Part shown: positions 27,901 to 36,552 of the stretch, one piece after another
How the letters are laid out: each line of letters starts with the position of its first letter
Numbering within the stretch: position 1 is the first letter of the stretch
Program-made: the position numbers and the translations under genes
The notes under the pieces: model-generated
Databases searched by the model: none
Seen by the model: only the letters and a program-made list of their open reading frames with translations
What the model was told of the DNA's origin: nothing
Source: Symmachiella dynata
Lineage (GTDB): Bacteria; Planctomycetota; Planctomycetia; Planctomycetales; Planctomycetaceae
Direction: 5' to 3'
NCBI RefSeq assembly: GCF_007747995.1
Contig: NZ_CP036276.1
Span: 7,554,001-7,618,000, forward strand
Length of the DNA: 64,000 nt

Positions 27901-28544
27901 ACTTTGCATTGCCTGTCACGGGAAAGAAGCCCGATGCTTGGAAAGCTTTAGCACCACTGGCCGACGATCAAGTCATTGCATTGACATCGACTGGGATGCT
28001 CTCGCGATTGCAGTTGAGGGAACAAGACAATGTCTCATTTTTTGACGAAGTCACTTTGATCCATTTGGATCATGCCGTGGATGTTGGCATGGTCGTATCC
28101 GGTGATCGACTGCTCATCGCCGATGCCGAACCCTCGTTGAGTGTGCTCAACGGACGGTCCCTGGAAGTCGTCGCTAAGGCGGCGCTGCCACAACCGGCTC
28201 CGCTGGCTCCTTGGATGATCGAAGATCGTGTGTATATTCAATGCGGACGCGAACAACTGATTTGCTTTCAGTTAGGCGACACGCTGAACAAATTGTGGGA
28301 AGTTCCGCTTCCGCAAACCTCGCTGGCCGGTACCCCGCTCATGCAGGATGGAGAGTTATTGGCGGCACTGCAAAACGGTGAGATTCTGCGCATCAATCCT
28401 GACACAGGGGAAGTGCAACACCGATACAACGTGCAGCAGGCGATCGGCGACGGTCCGTATTTATTGGGCGATCAACTGGTCGTGATTTCGCCCGATGGCG
28501 GATTTATTGCCGTGCAAACTGAGAAACAAGGGGCGGGTCAATGA
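24945..28544 (+). CDS. FHA-TM-TPR-beta-propeller membrane protein
   Basis: A 1199-residue protein. Residues about 18-90 are FHA-like but lack the phosphothreonine-binding Arg (GSHPSND) and Ser (VAPMHC). A long Lys/Ser/Glu-rich linker (95-225), one span (about 236-260, LTLGGGGLILLLLAL), a TPR-like helical region (about 265-460) and a large PQQ/WD-like propeller (about 480-1195, e.g. AVDTINGTPLWSRTIG, FDLETGELTAKLKF) follow. By topology the FHA is cytoplasmic and the propeller periplasmic, so it could carry information across the membrane. It overlaps the next gene by four bases (ATGA). Confidence 0.85.
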   Translation: MPALEIRLPSGPNDFVQLSKEIPISIGSHPSNDVSIDDASVAPMHCRVSWQKYSYRVNSAAGSEVLLNGKEVAKASLKVGDVISIGKAKITVVDGNRAGHDDQAQADISEFELKPLDSDETIRANREAALHEPLQEEPVATEKAPPENDPPSKNRRKKKQQRVPAPSSESVAELSMGDILASDDALPTTGSSSKDSKRSRADKSSKKDRASEKTKTKTSWNGGRAVRPGERNILQSPLVLTLGGGGLILLLLALTFRFMNNRQEVDGRFQEAAVAKQEGKYAQAIKAFERFLINYPRDSSTNNAQIQLGLTRIQQHVSGSTPAWELGLQSVHEYRQKSKDLPEFSEEANAQELEGYIKKITLGAATSAKNNLDPALLEISAEAGTLLKRIGVDKKETEEHLARVGRVAKEANDAILKRNTFDAAVAKITEALAASQAIAALDERRALLARYPDFASHREIKKLMEQALELEKSTVTREAESVAATTTERESDVASVLSLVRHSRAQSGNKSENSSVVVLSENSCMAVDTINGTPLWSRTIGYDTPFFPLEQTVPDPALLMFDTRNNELLLVSKADGKLIWRNAVSSRASGSPVVNEGQVFLPTTDGELCQFDLETGELTAKLKFAQPISSAPAISESGEYLFVAGHQGVIYILSRRPLECIQVFDSGHAPGVIEAPLMAMGPYLLAIENSQANNCNFRLYDVTEADKGLNEVASYQAVSELLGHVKDTPVLRGNRMFVPSSGERVTAFTVTEEDGQKPLSYVDSSQNESPIGCPIYLAVGPDDQMWMAARDLRKFQLTLDHLEEEVKQRMRVGLCAQPLQVEGNSIFVAGRFPASRAVFFRGVDRQAMSGQWLVVVGAPILATAAPNPSDNSIVCVTAAGDLFLVTAKRISEGGIDTRPLAQLKIQDDPEAAYHAKRLADGRMVVYTTGAKPHLWVVNSGGGIDSELALKEPLQIAPVEFGKSLVLPLPGKLQLLGRSASGGRVQDFALPVTGKKPDAWKALAPLADDQVIALTSTGMLSRLQLREQDNVSFFDEVTLIHLDHAVDVGMVVSGDRLLIADAEPSLSVLNGRSLEVVAKAALPQPAPLAPWMIEDRVYIQCGREQLICFQLGDTLNKLWEVPLPQTSLAGTPLMQDGELLAALQNGEILRINPDTGEVQHRYNVQQAIGDGPYLLGDQLVVISPDGGFIAVQTEKQGAGQ

Positions 28545-31087
28545 GTCTATTTACGACAGAGCAACTGATCGAACAGAGCCGCCGGTCTCGACAGCGATTT
28601 CGCGCGATTGTCGTCGTGATCTTCGCGGTCGGTTTCGTGTCAACATTGGCGATCACTGCGCAACAGACCGCCGCGCAAGAGTCAGCCGACAAGGCGGCTG
28701 CCGAGACCGAAACGCCGGACAATCCGGACGCTGAGAATCCGCCGGCAGAAGAGGAAAAAAAAGAAGAACCGCTGCCGATTTTGGAGGAAATGCAACCCCT
28801 CTCGGTCGAACAGCTGATGAAGGGTCCCGCAGAGGACTGGATAGTGCTCAATGCCAAGGATCAAGTCCTGGTGGTTCAACCGGTCGACCCGCGACCGAAT
28901 ACCTTGGAGTTCTTAGCGGACCGGCTGAAGTATCCCGATAAGTATGAACCAAAGAGTTTTGGCGTCGATGAAGAAGGCAAGCCGCTTGCGGGAGAGGCTC
29001 TGGAAAAAGCGAAGCGTGTCTGGCGTAAAACGTTGGTCTACCTCGAAGTGCATATGCCCTTTGACAAAAATGACATCAGCGAAGACGCGGACCGCAAATT
29101 TTTCATTCCCTTTCGCGTCATTAAGGAAATCATCTACTTCGAAGACTTGATGCTCAAGCAGATCGATACGTTTCTCGACGAAAAGAAAATCAGCGAAGCC
29201 TACGAGATGGTTGTCGTGTTGCGGAAGCGCAGTCCGAAATGGCCGGGACTGCAGTTTCGCGAAGAAGGGTTGCTGTTTGCTGAATCGGCCCGATTAGTCG
29301 ACGAACAAAAATTTGAGCTGGCACTGGTCGATTTGGAACAGCTGCACGAACGCAATCCCAAATACCCTGGGCTGCCCGATGCCACTGCGAACGTTGCTGA
29401 CATGCTGATCAAAGATGCTGAGGCAGTGGGGGACTTTCGCCGTGCACGGCATTTTTTAGAGCGCCTCAAAGCACGATTTCCCCAGCATCGAACCGTGACG
29501 CGCTGGACCGAGACGCTGACCGCCCGGACAGCGTCCTTGATGCAAGAAGCAAAAACGGCCGAATCGGCTGGCGACATCGAAAAAGCGTTGGCCGCGGCGG
29601 AAACCGCTGCATTGGTGTGGCCCAACACGCCTGGGTTACGGACCCTGTATGGCCGGTTAGCACGGCGGCATCAACGCTTGCGCGTCGGCGTGCTTTTACA
29701 GCCCCGTGATGTGCCAACTCCCCTCAATCGTACTGTCGCCGATGACCGCTTGCGCGAACTGACGCAGTCGACGCTGTTTGAACCGGACTACTTGGATGAA
29801 CAAATTGTCCGTTACCGTAGCGGGTTTTTGAATGAATGGGAGCCGACGAATCTTGGACGCCGGATCCGTTTTCAACTGCGTCCCTATCGCCAATCATGGG
29901 AGTCGCAACCGGTGACGGTCGCCCTGCCGATGATCCGACAACTGTCAGACAAGATGCAGACCAACAGTCAGAATTTCGATGAGCGACTGTCGGACCGCAT
30001 TTCCTCGGTAGCGCAAAAATCTCCATTCGAGTTCGACGTCGAATTCGAAAATGTCCCCCTGCGGCCCGAGCCATTGTTCTCCTATGCATTAAACGGCCCC
30101 GGCTCGTTTGAGTTGGCGAAACGGGACGAACGGTCGATCACTTATCGCCGCGCCATTCCCGAGCAGCCCGACGACAACCAGTATCACATCTCAGAGGTTG
30201 TTGAAGTTCAGTATGACACGCCGGAAAAAGCGATTCAGGGTTTGCTGCGGGGGCAAGTGGACATGCTGCCTCAAATTCCGCTGCGGGATGTGGATATTTT
30301 GAGTGAGCTCTCATCGTTTTTCGTTCAGAAATATCAATTGCCAAAAACGCATCTGGTCCAGTTCAACAACCAGAACAAGGCACTACGCAGCCGAGCGTTA
30401 CGACGGGCGATGGCCGCCTGTCTCGACAACCAACGTTTGCTGGAGGAATTCGTCCTCAAATCTCCACCGAACGGGAAGGGACGTTTGACCTCCGCACCAT
30501 TTCCCCAAACCAGTTATGCATATGACACAGCAGTGCTTCCGCAGGACTATGACATCGAATTGGCATTAGCATTGTCGATCGCCGCGCGGAAGGAATTGGG
30601 AGGGGCGTTGCCCAAACTCTCCCTACGAGCTCCGCCCGACCCGGAAAGCCGTATCATTGCCAAACAGTTGATCGCTGCTTGGGCCCGCATCGGCCTGGAA
30701 GTCACGTTGGTCGAAGATGATGGAACCGTTGGCGAGGATGACTGGGATTTGGCCTATCGTATTATCTCCATGCGCGAACCGGCCGTCGAATTGTGGCCGC
30801 TGCTCACCGGCAAGGAGACAGCTGAAATCGCGGACCTGAAATACTTACCCAACTGGTTGCGGCAAAAGCTTGTCGAACTAGATCGCGTGTCGGATTGGAG
30901 CCGCGCGGAGAATTTGTTGCACGGGCTGCATCGTGATATGGCGGCTGAAGCGCAAGTCATCCCGCTGTTTGAAGTCGATGAATACCTCATCGTCCGCAAG
31001 ACTGTGCGGGGGGTGCCGGAGGCCCCAATTTCCACTTATGACGGAATCGAACAGTGGGTCGTTCAACCTTGGTACCCCAAGAAATAG
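28541..31087 (+). CDS. Exported TPR protein fused to an oligopeptide-binding-like domain
   Basis: An 848-residue protein. An N-terminal signal anchor (about 20-42, IVVVIFAVGFVSTLAI) is followed by an acidic Pro-rich stretch, TPR-like repeats (about 210-375) and a C-terminal region (about 385-840) that resembles extracellular solute-binding family 5 proteins: GLLRGQVDMLPQIPLRDVD, FNNQNKALRSRALRRAMAAC, and EAQVIPLFEVDEYLIV. Family 5 proteins normally deliver peptides to an ABC transporter; no permease or ATPase gene is nearby. The start overlaps the preceding stop (ATGA). It may be a ligand-sensing or substrate-binding part of the ExbB/D assembly. Confidence 0.8.
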   Translation: MSLFTTEQLIEQSRRSRQRFRAIVVVIFAVGFVSTLAITAQQTAAQESADKAAAETETPDNPDAENPPAEEEKKEEPLPILEEMQPLSVEQLMKGPAEDWIVLNAKDQVLVVQPVDPRPNTLEFLADRLKYPDKYEPKSFGVDEEGKPLAGEALEKAKRVWRKTLVYLEVHMPFDKNDISEDADRKFFIPFRVIKEIIYFEDLMLKQIDTFLDEKKISEAYEMVVVLRKRSPKWPGLQFREEGLLFAESARLVDEQKFELALVDLEQLHERNPKYPGLPDATANVADMLIKDAEAVGDFRRARHFLERLKARFPQHRTVTRWTETLTARTASLMQEAKTAESAGDIEKALAAAETAALVWPNTPGLRTLYGRLARRHQRLRVGVLLQPRDVPTPLNRTVADDRLRELTQSTLFEPDYLDEQIVRYRSGFLNEWEPTNLGRRIRFQLRPYRQSWESQPVTVALPMIRQLSDKMQTNSQNFDERLSDRISSVAQKSPFEFDVEFENVPLRPEPLFSYALNGPGSFELAKRDERSITYRRAIPEQPDDNQYHISEVVEVQYDTPEKAIQGLLRGQVDMLPQIPLRDVDILSELSSFFVQKYQLPKTHLVQFNNQNKALRSRALRRAMAACLDNQRLLEEFVLKSPPNGKGRLTSAPFPQTSYAYDTAVLPQDYDIELALALSIAARKELGGALPKLSLRAPPDPESRIIAKQLIAAWARIGLEVTLVEDDGTVGEDDWDLAYRIISMREPAVELWPLLTGKETAEIADLKYLPNWLRQKLVELDRVSDWSRAENLLHGLHRDMAAEAQVIPLFEVDEYLIVRKTVRGVPEAPISTYDGIEQWVVQPWYPKK

Positions 31088-31089
31088 CT

Positions 31090-32637
31090 ATGATTCACCA
31101 CGAACGAAAATACGATATGAAACAAGCGCCGATTATCAGTCGTCGACTCATCGCTGCAGTGCTCCTGGTTGGCCTATTCAGCGTTCCTGCATTCGGCGCG
31201 ACCGACGAAGCGGAAGCGGAAGTGGAAGTGGAAATTCCCACGACGTTGCAGCCGTACAATGTTCGCGTGTTCGTGGCCATCGACGACAACGTCGAATTTC
31301 AACTCAATTTCCGCAAACGGATCTTGGCCGAGTTGCGCGACCGCTGCGACGGATATTGGGGCCGCATGTGCACCGTTTCGGTGGAGGAGTTTCCGCGTTT
31401 GTTTCCCGCCACGGCAACGACGCTGGACCGCTTGGCCATCACGCATGAATCGCCGGAGGTGGCAAATTGCGACAAAGCCTTTTTCTTGACCCTGCAGGCC
31501 GACGGCGGGGGATATCTCGTCGCTGGAAAATGCTGGGACGCAACCACGCGCGAAACGAGTGAGGTGATTTCCTCGCAGGTCTTCCGCCGCAGCGATATCG
31601 CGGACCGGTTGTTCGGCTTGTTGAGCGACCTGTTTGAGCCGATTGTGGAGATCGCTGATTTTGACGAGAAGCAGGTGACGCTGCAAATTCGCGCCGGTGA
31701 ATTTTTGCCACCTGATCCCAGCCAAGCCCCGTTGAAAACGGGCCGCTTGTTGACGCCGTTTTATCGTTTCATCACCCGAGAAGGAGACGTGCGGAAGATT
31801 CAAGAAATTCCGTGGACCTATTTGGTTGTTACCGATGTGGATCGCGCAACGGCAAATTGCAGTATCGTCAGCGGACTCCGCGTGCCGCTCACGACGCGAC
31901 GCCGCCGGTTGATTGAAGTGTTGGCGCAGGGCGTTCGCCCGAAATTTGATTCCACACGGTTGAAATTCGTTTCGCAGCAATTCACCGATCACCCGATGTT
32001 CGGCGTAACGGTCAGCATCGTTCCGGAGAAAAGCGAAACGACCGCTGCGGAATCCACCGAAGAATCGACCGGCGAGGAGCAAGCACAGGTAGCTAAACCT
32101 GAACCGGTGACGATGATGACCGACCGCGCCGGTACGGTGACCATTTCAGGCGATGGCTCGAACAAGCCAGTGATGTTGGCTGTGCACAGCGGCAAATCAG
32201 CGCTGGCCAGGGTCCCGCTCGTTCCCGGGTTGGAAGCCGAAGCGGAAATACAGCTTCCCGACGATAGCGTACGGCTGAACGTCGAAGGCCAATTGGCCGT
32301 GTTGGAAGCGGGAGTCATTGACGCGGTTGCCAAACGCGCTGTGCTTATGGCGCGGGCTCGATCGGCGATTAAGGCCAACGACTGGAAAAGCGTCGATGAA
32401 TTCTTAGAGCGGATGGATAAAATTTCCGGGCCTTCGCGTATGCAAACCGAACTGACCATTATTCGGGAACGGGGTGTGAGTGCAGCGATGGCGCGAAAAG
32501 ATGTTTCTGCAAAGCGGCGGATTGAACGCCTGTGCTCGAAAACCAGCGAACTGATTGAGACTTACCTCAGCCTGGACAAGATCAATCAGTTCCGCGAGGA
32601 AACCGCTGAGCTACGCAAAGCATTGGGCGCCAAGTGA
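31090..32637 (+). CDS. Exported protein of unknown function
   Basis: A 515-residue protein with a signal peptide (RRLIAAVLLVGLFSVPAFGA) starting two bases after the preceding stop codon. The mature protein begins with an acidic Glu-rich stretch, then a domain with two conserved-looking Cys pairs (RDRCDGYWGRMC, GKCWDATT), a central beta-rich part, an acidic Ser/Thr/Glu linker (about 330-350) and a helical C terminus (RSAIKANDWKSVDEFLERM). I recognise no family. Tight spacing puts it in the same operon as the TPR/solute-binding gene. ATG 31117 is an alternative start. Confidence 0.78.
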   Translation: MIHHERKYDMKQAPIISRRLIAAVLLVGLFSVPAFGATDEAEAEVEVEIPTTLQPYNVRVFVAIDDNVEFQLNFRKRILAELRDRCDGYWGRMCTVSVEEFPRLFPATATTLDRLAITHESPEVANCDKAFFLTLQADGGGYLVAGKCWDATTRETSEVISSQVFRRSDIADRLFGLLSDLFEPIVEIADFDEKQVTLQIRAGEFLPPDPSQAPLKTGRLLTPFYRFITREGDVRKIQEIPWTYLVVTDVDRATANCSIVSGLRVPLTTRRRRLIEVLAQGVRPKFDSTRLKFVSQQFTDHPMFGVTVSIVPEKSETTAAESTEESTGEEQAQVAKPEPVTMMTDRAGTVTISGDGSNKPVMLAVHSGKSALARVPLVPGLEAEAEIQLPDDSVRLNVEGQLAVLEAGVIDAVAKRAVLMARARSAIKANDWKSVDEFLERMDKISGPSRMQTELTIIRERGVSAAMARKDVSAKRRIERLCSKTSELIETYLSLDKINQFREETAELRKALGAK

Positions 32638-33120
32638 ATTGGTCGACAACAGGGGGGGCTTGCCGCTTGTTTTTTATAGCAGGGCATTGCCCCAACACCC
32701 GCCGGCGCCGCCTACCCAATACACACGACCGACAAATCGGCCCAGGTCCAACAAAACCTTCCAGGCTTCCGCGAATTTGCAACAAGCAAATACGTTGCAT
32801 CGTGAATCGGTCGCAAATGCCGAGCGACCCGTCCAAACCATCGCGTTTTCGCATTGAAACAGCCCGCACTGACCCCCTGATCGCTCTCGTCACACGGACT
32901 TGCAGGGACGGCATTTGCGGCAAACTCCCCTGTAGATCCCCCGGTGTGGAATGTTCAAATTGGTTCCGACACACCCGCCTCGCAGGTGGTAGAATTCAAG
33001 CAACTCGACTCATGTCGCGCATGACTGCGCTTCATGATGTCTGAATGGAAATTTTTTTGTCGTTTTCATTAGATCTTCATTGGCTTGAACAACACGCAAC
33101 TGCAACGGGCAGGTCGTCTC

Positions 33121-34599
33121 ATGGCCGGACAAATTCAAATTTCGAAGCGGTGGATTATCACAGCGCTGTGGATCATGGTGGCTGCTGGGTGCGCTGCGCC
33201 CAGTCGCAATTCGTCCTTAACCACGATCGAGGACCGGACTGCTTACGCTCCGCAATTCCGCGGTTACAACGGCCCGGGTACCAGTGCCGTGCCACAGCAG
33301 ACCCCGACCGTGCGCGTCGAAAAGCCAACGATGAGTGAACCACCACTGACCGAACCGACTTTGGATGGGACGGAATTTGAGGAATTCGCGGAGACCGAAG
33401 AGACCGAGGATGTGATCCTTCCTGAACCGGATCCACGGATTGCCCCTTACCGGGAGTACCCAAACGTGGAAGCCGGGCCGCTGCTGGCCCCGGCGCCGTT
33501 GATCACGCCGCCCACCGAGGGGAACGATACCGACAATGCTGCTCAGCCGGTTCGTTTGTTATTGGAGATTGTCCGACCGGAACGCGCGACGCTGGACGGC
33601 GACGTGCGGTTTGACGTGACCATCCGCAACGAGACGAACCGAGACGCCGAAGACATCGACGTGTATTGCACGTTTGAGCAAGGTCTGCAATTTCCCGGCA
33701 AAGAGGAAACCGAACTGCGGCGAAACATCGGCAGCATTGCGGCGGGCGAGTCACAGACGATGTCGCTGACGCTCATTGCAAAACAACTCGGACGGCACTG
33801 CGCACAGTTCACAATCAAATCAGGCGGGACAGAGGTGGTTTGGAAATCAGTTTGCACGGATGTCACCAAGCAAGCGATGTCGCTGGAGATCATCGGCCCG
33901 GACCGCCGCAATGTGGGCAGTCGCGCGGAGCATACGATGACGATTGTCAACGTCAGCGATACCGTGCTGCACGGAGTTCAAGCGGAGCTGACATTTGATG
34001 ATGCGTTGGTTCCCAAGGAAGCGACCGAAGGGGCCGTGGAGGGTGAGGACAGCTTGTCGTGGAATCTGGGTGACCTGCAACCGGGCGAAGTTCTACAACT
34101 GCAAGTGGAGTTTGAATGCGAACGCGCCGCCGAGGTGGCCAAGTTTGATGTCAAATTGACCGCAGCGGGTGGCAGCACACTTCGCCGCGAAACCGGCCTG
34201 CAAATTGTCCCGGGGCGGGGCTTGTTGGACTTGAGAATTCAAGATCAAGCCGAACCGATCGCCGTTGACGATGAGGTTGTCTATCTCGTCACCGTACAAA
34301 ACCGTGGTTTCCAGGACGTCCGCAACGTTCAAGTCGGACTGACGCCACCGACCGGCATCAAAATCCTCGACGTAAGCATCAAGCTCAACGACGAACCGCT
34401 CGAGTTGCCCCACAAAGTGCAGCGGGGGACTTGGGATTACGAAACCATGCGACAGCTCCCCGCCGACAGCACGCTGCAATTTCAGATTCGCGCACAAGGC
34501 GTCCGCGCCGGAAACCACAAATTCGTTGCAGCGGTCAAAAGCGACCTCGACAGCAAGCCGCACACCATCGAAGAATGGACCACCATCAACGCCCAATAA
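33121..34599 (+). CDS. Lipoprotein with CARDB/DUF11-like repeats
   Basis: A 492-residue protein with a lipoprotein signal (KRWIITALWIMVAAGC; lipobox VAAGC at about residue 24). A Pro/Glu-rich stalk (about 30-150) is followed by three or more beta-sandwich repeats of CARDB/DUF11 type: LLLEIVRPERATLDGDVRF, MSLEIIGPDRRNVGSRAEH, and LLDLRIQDQAEPIAVDDEV, each with a following NxTxxDAxDV-like strand. These domains usually act as adhesive or spacing modules. ATG 33121 was preferred over the TTG at 33085. A 483-base spacer (32638-33120) without a gene separates it from the ExbB/D operon, so it may be transcribed separately. Confidence 0.82.
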   Translation: MAGQIQISKRWIITALWIMVAAGCAAPSRNSSLTTIEDRTAYAPQFRGYNGPGTSAVPQQTPTVRVEKPTMSEPPLTEPTLDGTEFEEFAETEETEDVILPEPDPRIAPYREYPNVEAGPLLAPAPLITPPTEGNDTDNAAQPVRLLLEIVRPERATLDGDVRFDVTIRNETNRDAEDIDVYCTFEQGLQFPGKEETELRRNIGSIAAGESQTMSLTLIAKQLGRHCAQFTIKSGGTEVVWKSVCTDVTKQAMSLEIIGPDRRNVGSRAEHTMTIVNVSDTVLHGVQAELTFDDALVPKEATEGAVEGEDSLSWNLGDLQPGEVLQLQVEFECERAAEVAKFDVKLTAAGGSTLRRETGLQIVPGRGLLDLRIQDQAEPIAVDDEVVYLVTVQNRGFQDVRNVQVGLTPPTGIKILDVSIKLNDEPLELPHKVQRGTWDYETMRQLPADSTLQFQIRAQGVRAGNHKFVAAVKSDLDSKPHTIEEWTTINAQ

Positions 34600-34610
34600 G
34601 CGGTGGGGCT

Positions 34611-34671
34611 GCTTGGTGCGAGCTTCCGCTCGAAATGCGGCACAGCCGCTTGGTTCGAGCTTCCGCTCGAA
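34611..34671. repeat. Direct repeat of a hairpin motif, family H
   Basis: Two copies of GCTTGGTKCGAGCTTCCGCTCGAA lie at 34611-34634 and 34648-34671, 37 bases apart. Each contains the palindrome TTCGAGC...GCTCGAA. They follow the lipoprotein gene stop and precede the family A element. Confidence 0.6.
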
Positions 34672-34724
34672 GTGGGTTGGGCCGCTCCCGGTGGTCGCTA
34701 CGACGAACTGCCCGTCCGAAAAAA

Positions 34725-34805
34725 GGGTGCCACTGGCGGCTTGTCCGCCAGTGCAATTCGCGTGACCGACAGCAACACTGCTGGACTAATTAGCAGTCGC
34801 CACCG
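34725..34805. repeat. MITE-like palindromic repeat, family A, copy 2
   Basis: The left arm GGGTGCCACTGGCGGCTTG (from 34725) closes its own hairpin with CCGCCAGTG (34745-34753). The right arm CACTGCTGGACTAATTAGCAG with CGCCACC (34777-34805) is more degraded. Same family as 4498-4578 and 54311-54416; it lies between convergent genes. Confidence 0.7.
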
Positions 34806-34863
34806 GCGGCGGGGCTACTCCCGGTGGTCGCTGCGTTTGATCCTCGGGGTGCGTTTTGTTGGT

Positions 34864-36552
34864 CTATGTGAATGACAAGCAGAATGCCAATCCGGCGAGT
34901 CCGACGGCTGCCCAATCGCGGGCTGTCCAACGCTCGCTGTGCGAGTGAACCCTGAGGAACTTGAGCAGCGCTCCGGTCGGACAACCGTAGCGGCAGTATG
35001 CCATCGGTACGAACAGCGACGCGATCAAGCCGACCACTGCCACACTGATCGTGGCCAAACCGGCGACGCGGAAGACCCAGGCGTCAAACGGCTCGATGTC
35101 GACCAGACTCACCGACAACACTAGCATTCCCACGATCACGCACCACGCCAATAACAATGCCGGTAAAACCAACAACGCTCGTGCCAGCCGTTTGGGAATC
35201 CGCAATTGCCATGACAACCGTCGCTTGAGTAAATCCTGTGCAGCGCCGTGCGGGCAAATATGACTGCAATACAGATTGCGCCGCGTGGTCATCGGCAATA
35301 ACAGCGCTGCAGCGGTCAAGATCACCAACCCGGATGCCGACCGCCAAGCGATCCCGTTCTGCGCCCAGCCCACGAGCATGGCCATCGAGACCAAATTGCC
35401 GGCGATCAGTCCCAGATAGCCGATCAACACGCACTGAAAAATGACGCGCAGGGTCCGCTGCGATCGCAATCGCGTCATGCCGATCACCACCGCCGCCACA
35501 ATCACCGCCGCCGTACCGTAGTCGTGTGGGGCAATGTTCCAGGTTGATTGCCGCTGCTGTGCCGCCTCTTGAGCTAACTTTTCTTGCTGGGCCGCTTGCA
35601 CCAATCCAGCGGCAACCGCCATGCTGGTCATTGTGGCGCCGGAGACCCCTTCGACGTTCGCCTCTTGCAAATCTAAAGTCGCCAATCGATCCAGATTCAG
35701 ATCGTTAAACAACGACAGGAAGTATTCGTCCTCGCGGACATAGGTCACGTACGGCTCGTTGTCGTAACTGTTGCCTAAGGCGATTCCGATGACGCGCCCG
35801 TGAGGATCGAACGCGATTCGCGTTTCGGTGGGGCCTTGATAGCCTACGATATTATCGGCGGCCGGTGAGGTGCGCAGTAATGTCCCCAGCGGTTGTTCGT
35901 CGGCAGCTTGCACATGCCAGAGCGCCGGCGAAGATTCGTCTTTTTTGAGGGCGGTTGCTGTTGGAAACAACTGTTGTGCATCGGCCAAGGTCAGCGGTTG
36001 CGGAAAACGTAAAGACTCGGCGGCACCACCCAACCGGTGCATCACCGCTTCAGTAATCGCCAAGCTCGTTAGCGTCGCTCCCGAAACCGCATCGACATCG
36101 CCCGTCGCCTCGCCGCGCGGGCGGCCTACGAAGGAAGCAAAAAACGCCGCGTCTTTGCGAATCTGACGTACATGATCACGCGTATCATCGCTGGAAAGAA
36201 TCTCGATACCCAGCAGTTGGTCGTTGGTATCGATCGCGATCAGGACATTCGTCGGTCCAGAAAATCCGATGATGTGGTCGCTGGTCGGTGAGGTCTGAAG
36301 TAGCGTCCCCAGTTGTTCGCCCGCGGCATCACGAACGATGTTCTCCGCCGATTCGCTTTCAATGGACGCCACAGTCGGGAAAAAATGCCGTATTTGTTCC
36401 AGGCTGAGTGGTTGTTGAGGCTGCGCTTGTTGGGCGGAAGTGAATCGTTCATGCTGCCGGTGGATCATCACCACAATGGCGGCGAACAGCGCAACCCGGA
36501 CCGCGTGGATCAACCATCGCCGCCAACTGCGCGGCTTGCCTGCGGTACCCAT
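34864..36552 (-). CDS. NosR/NapH-like membrane redox protein with two FMN-binding domains
   Basis: A 562-residue protein. After an N-terminal span (about 15-32) come two periplasmic FMN-binding domains, each with the flavinylation-type motif: DAVSGATLTS (about 155) and EGVSGATMTS (about 303). Thr in this motif is the known site of covalent FMN attachment by ApbE. The C-terminal half has about five spans and two cytoplasmic Cys motifs, CSHICPHG (about 428) and CRYGCPTG (about 520), as in NosR/NapH/CcoG. It probably moves electrons across the inner membrane. Its ATG overlaps the upstream FAD gene stop (TGATG), with AAGGA just before, so the two are coupled. Confidence 0.87.
   Translation of the reverse strand: MGTAGKPRSWRRWLIHAVRVALFAAIVVMIHRQHERFTSAQQAQPQQPLSLEQIRHFFPTVASIESESAENIVRDAAGEQLGTLLQTSPTSDHIIGFSGPTNVLIAIDTNDQLLGIEILSSDDTRDHVRQIRKDAAFFASFVGRPRGEATGDVDAVSGATLTSLAITEAVMHRLGGAAESLRFPQPLTLADAQQLFPTATALKKDESSPALWHVQAADEQPLGTLLRTSPAADNIVGYQGPTETRIAFDPHGRVIGIALGNSYDNEPYVTYVREDEYFLSLFNDLNLDRLATLDLQEANVEGVSGATMTSMAVAAGLVQAAQQEKLAQEAAQQRQSTWNIAPHDYGTAAVIVAAVVIGMTRLRSQRTLRVIFQCVLIGYLGLIAGNLVSMAMLVGWAQNGIAWRSASGLVILTAAALLLPMTTRRNLYCSHICPHGAAQDLLKRRLSWQLRIPKRLARALLVLPALLLAWCVIVGMLVLSVSLVDIEPFDAWVFRVAGLATISVAVVGLIASLFVPMAYCRYGCPTGALLKFLRVHSHSERWTARDWAAVGLAGLAFCLSFT

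Noticed and set aside
32638-33120. Short frames in the 483-base spacer before the CARDB-like lipoprotein gene
   Set aside because: Several overlapping frames exist on both strands but none has a start site or recognisable sequence; I see no gene, RNA or repeat there.
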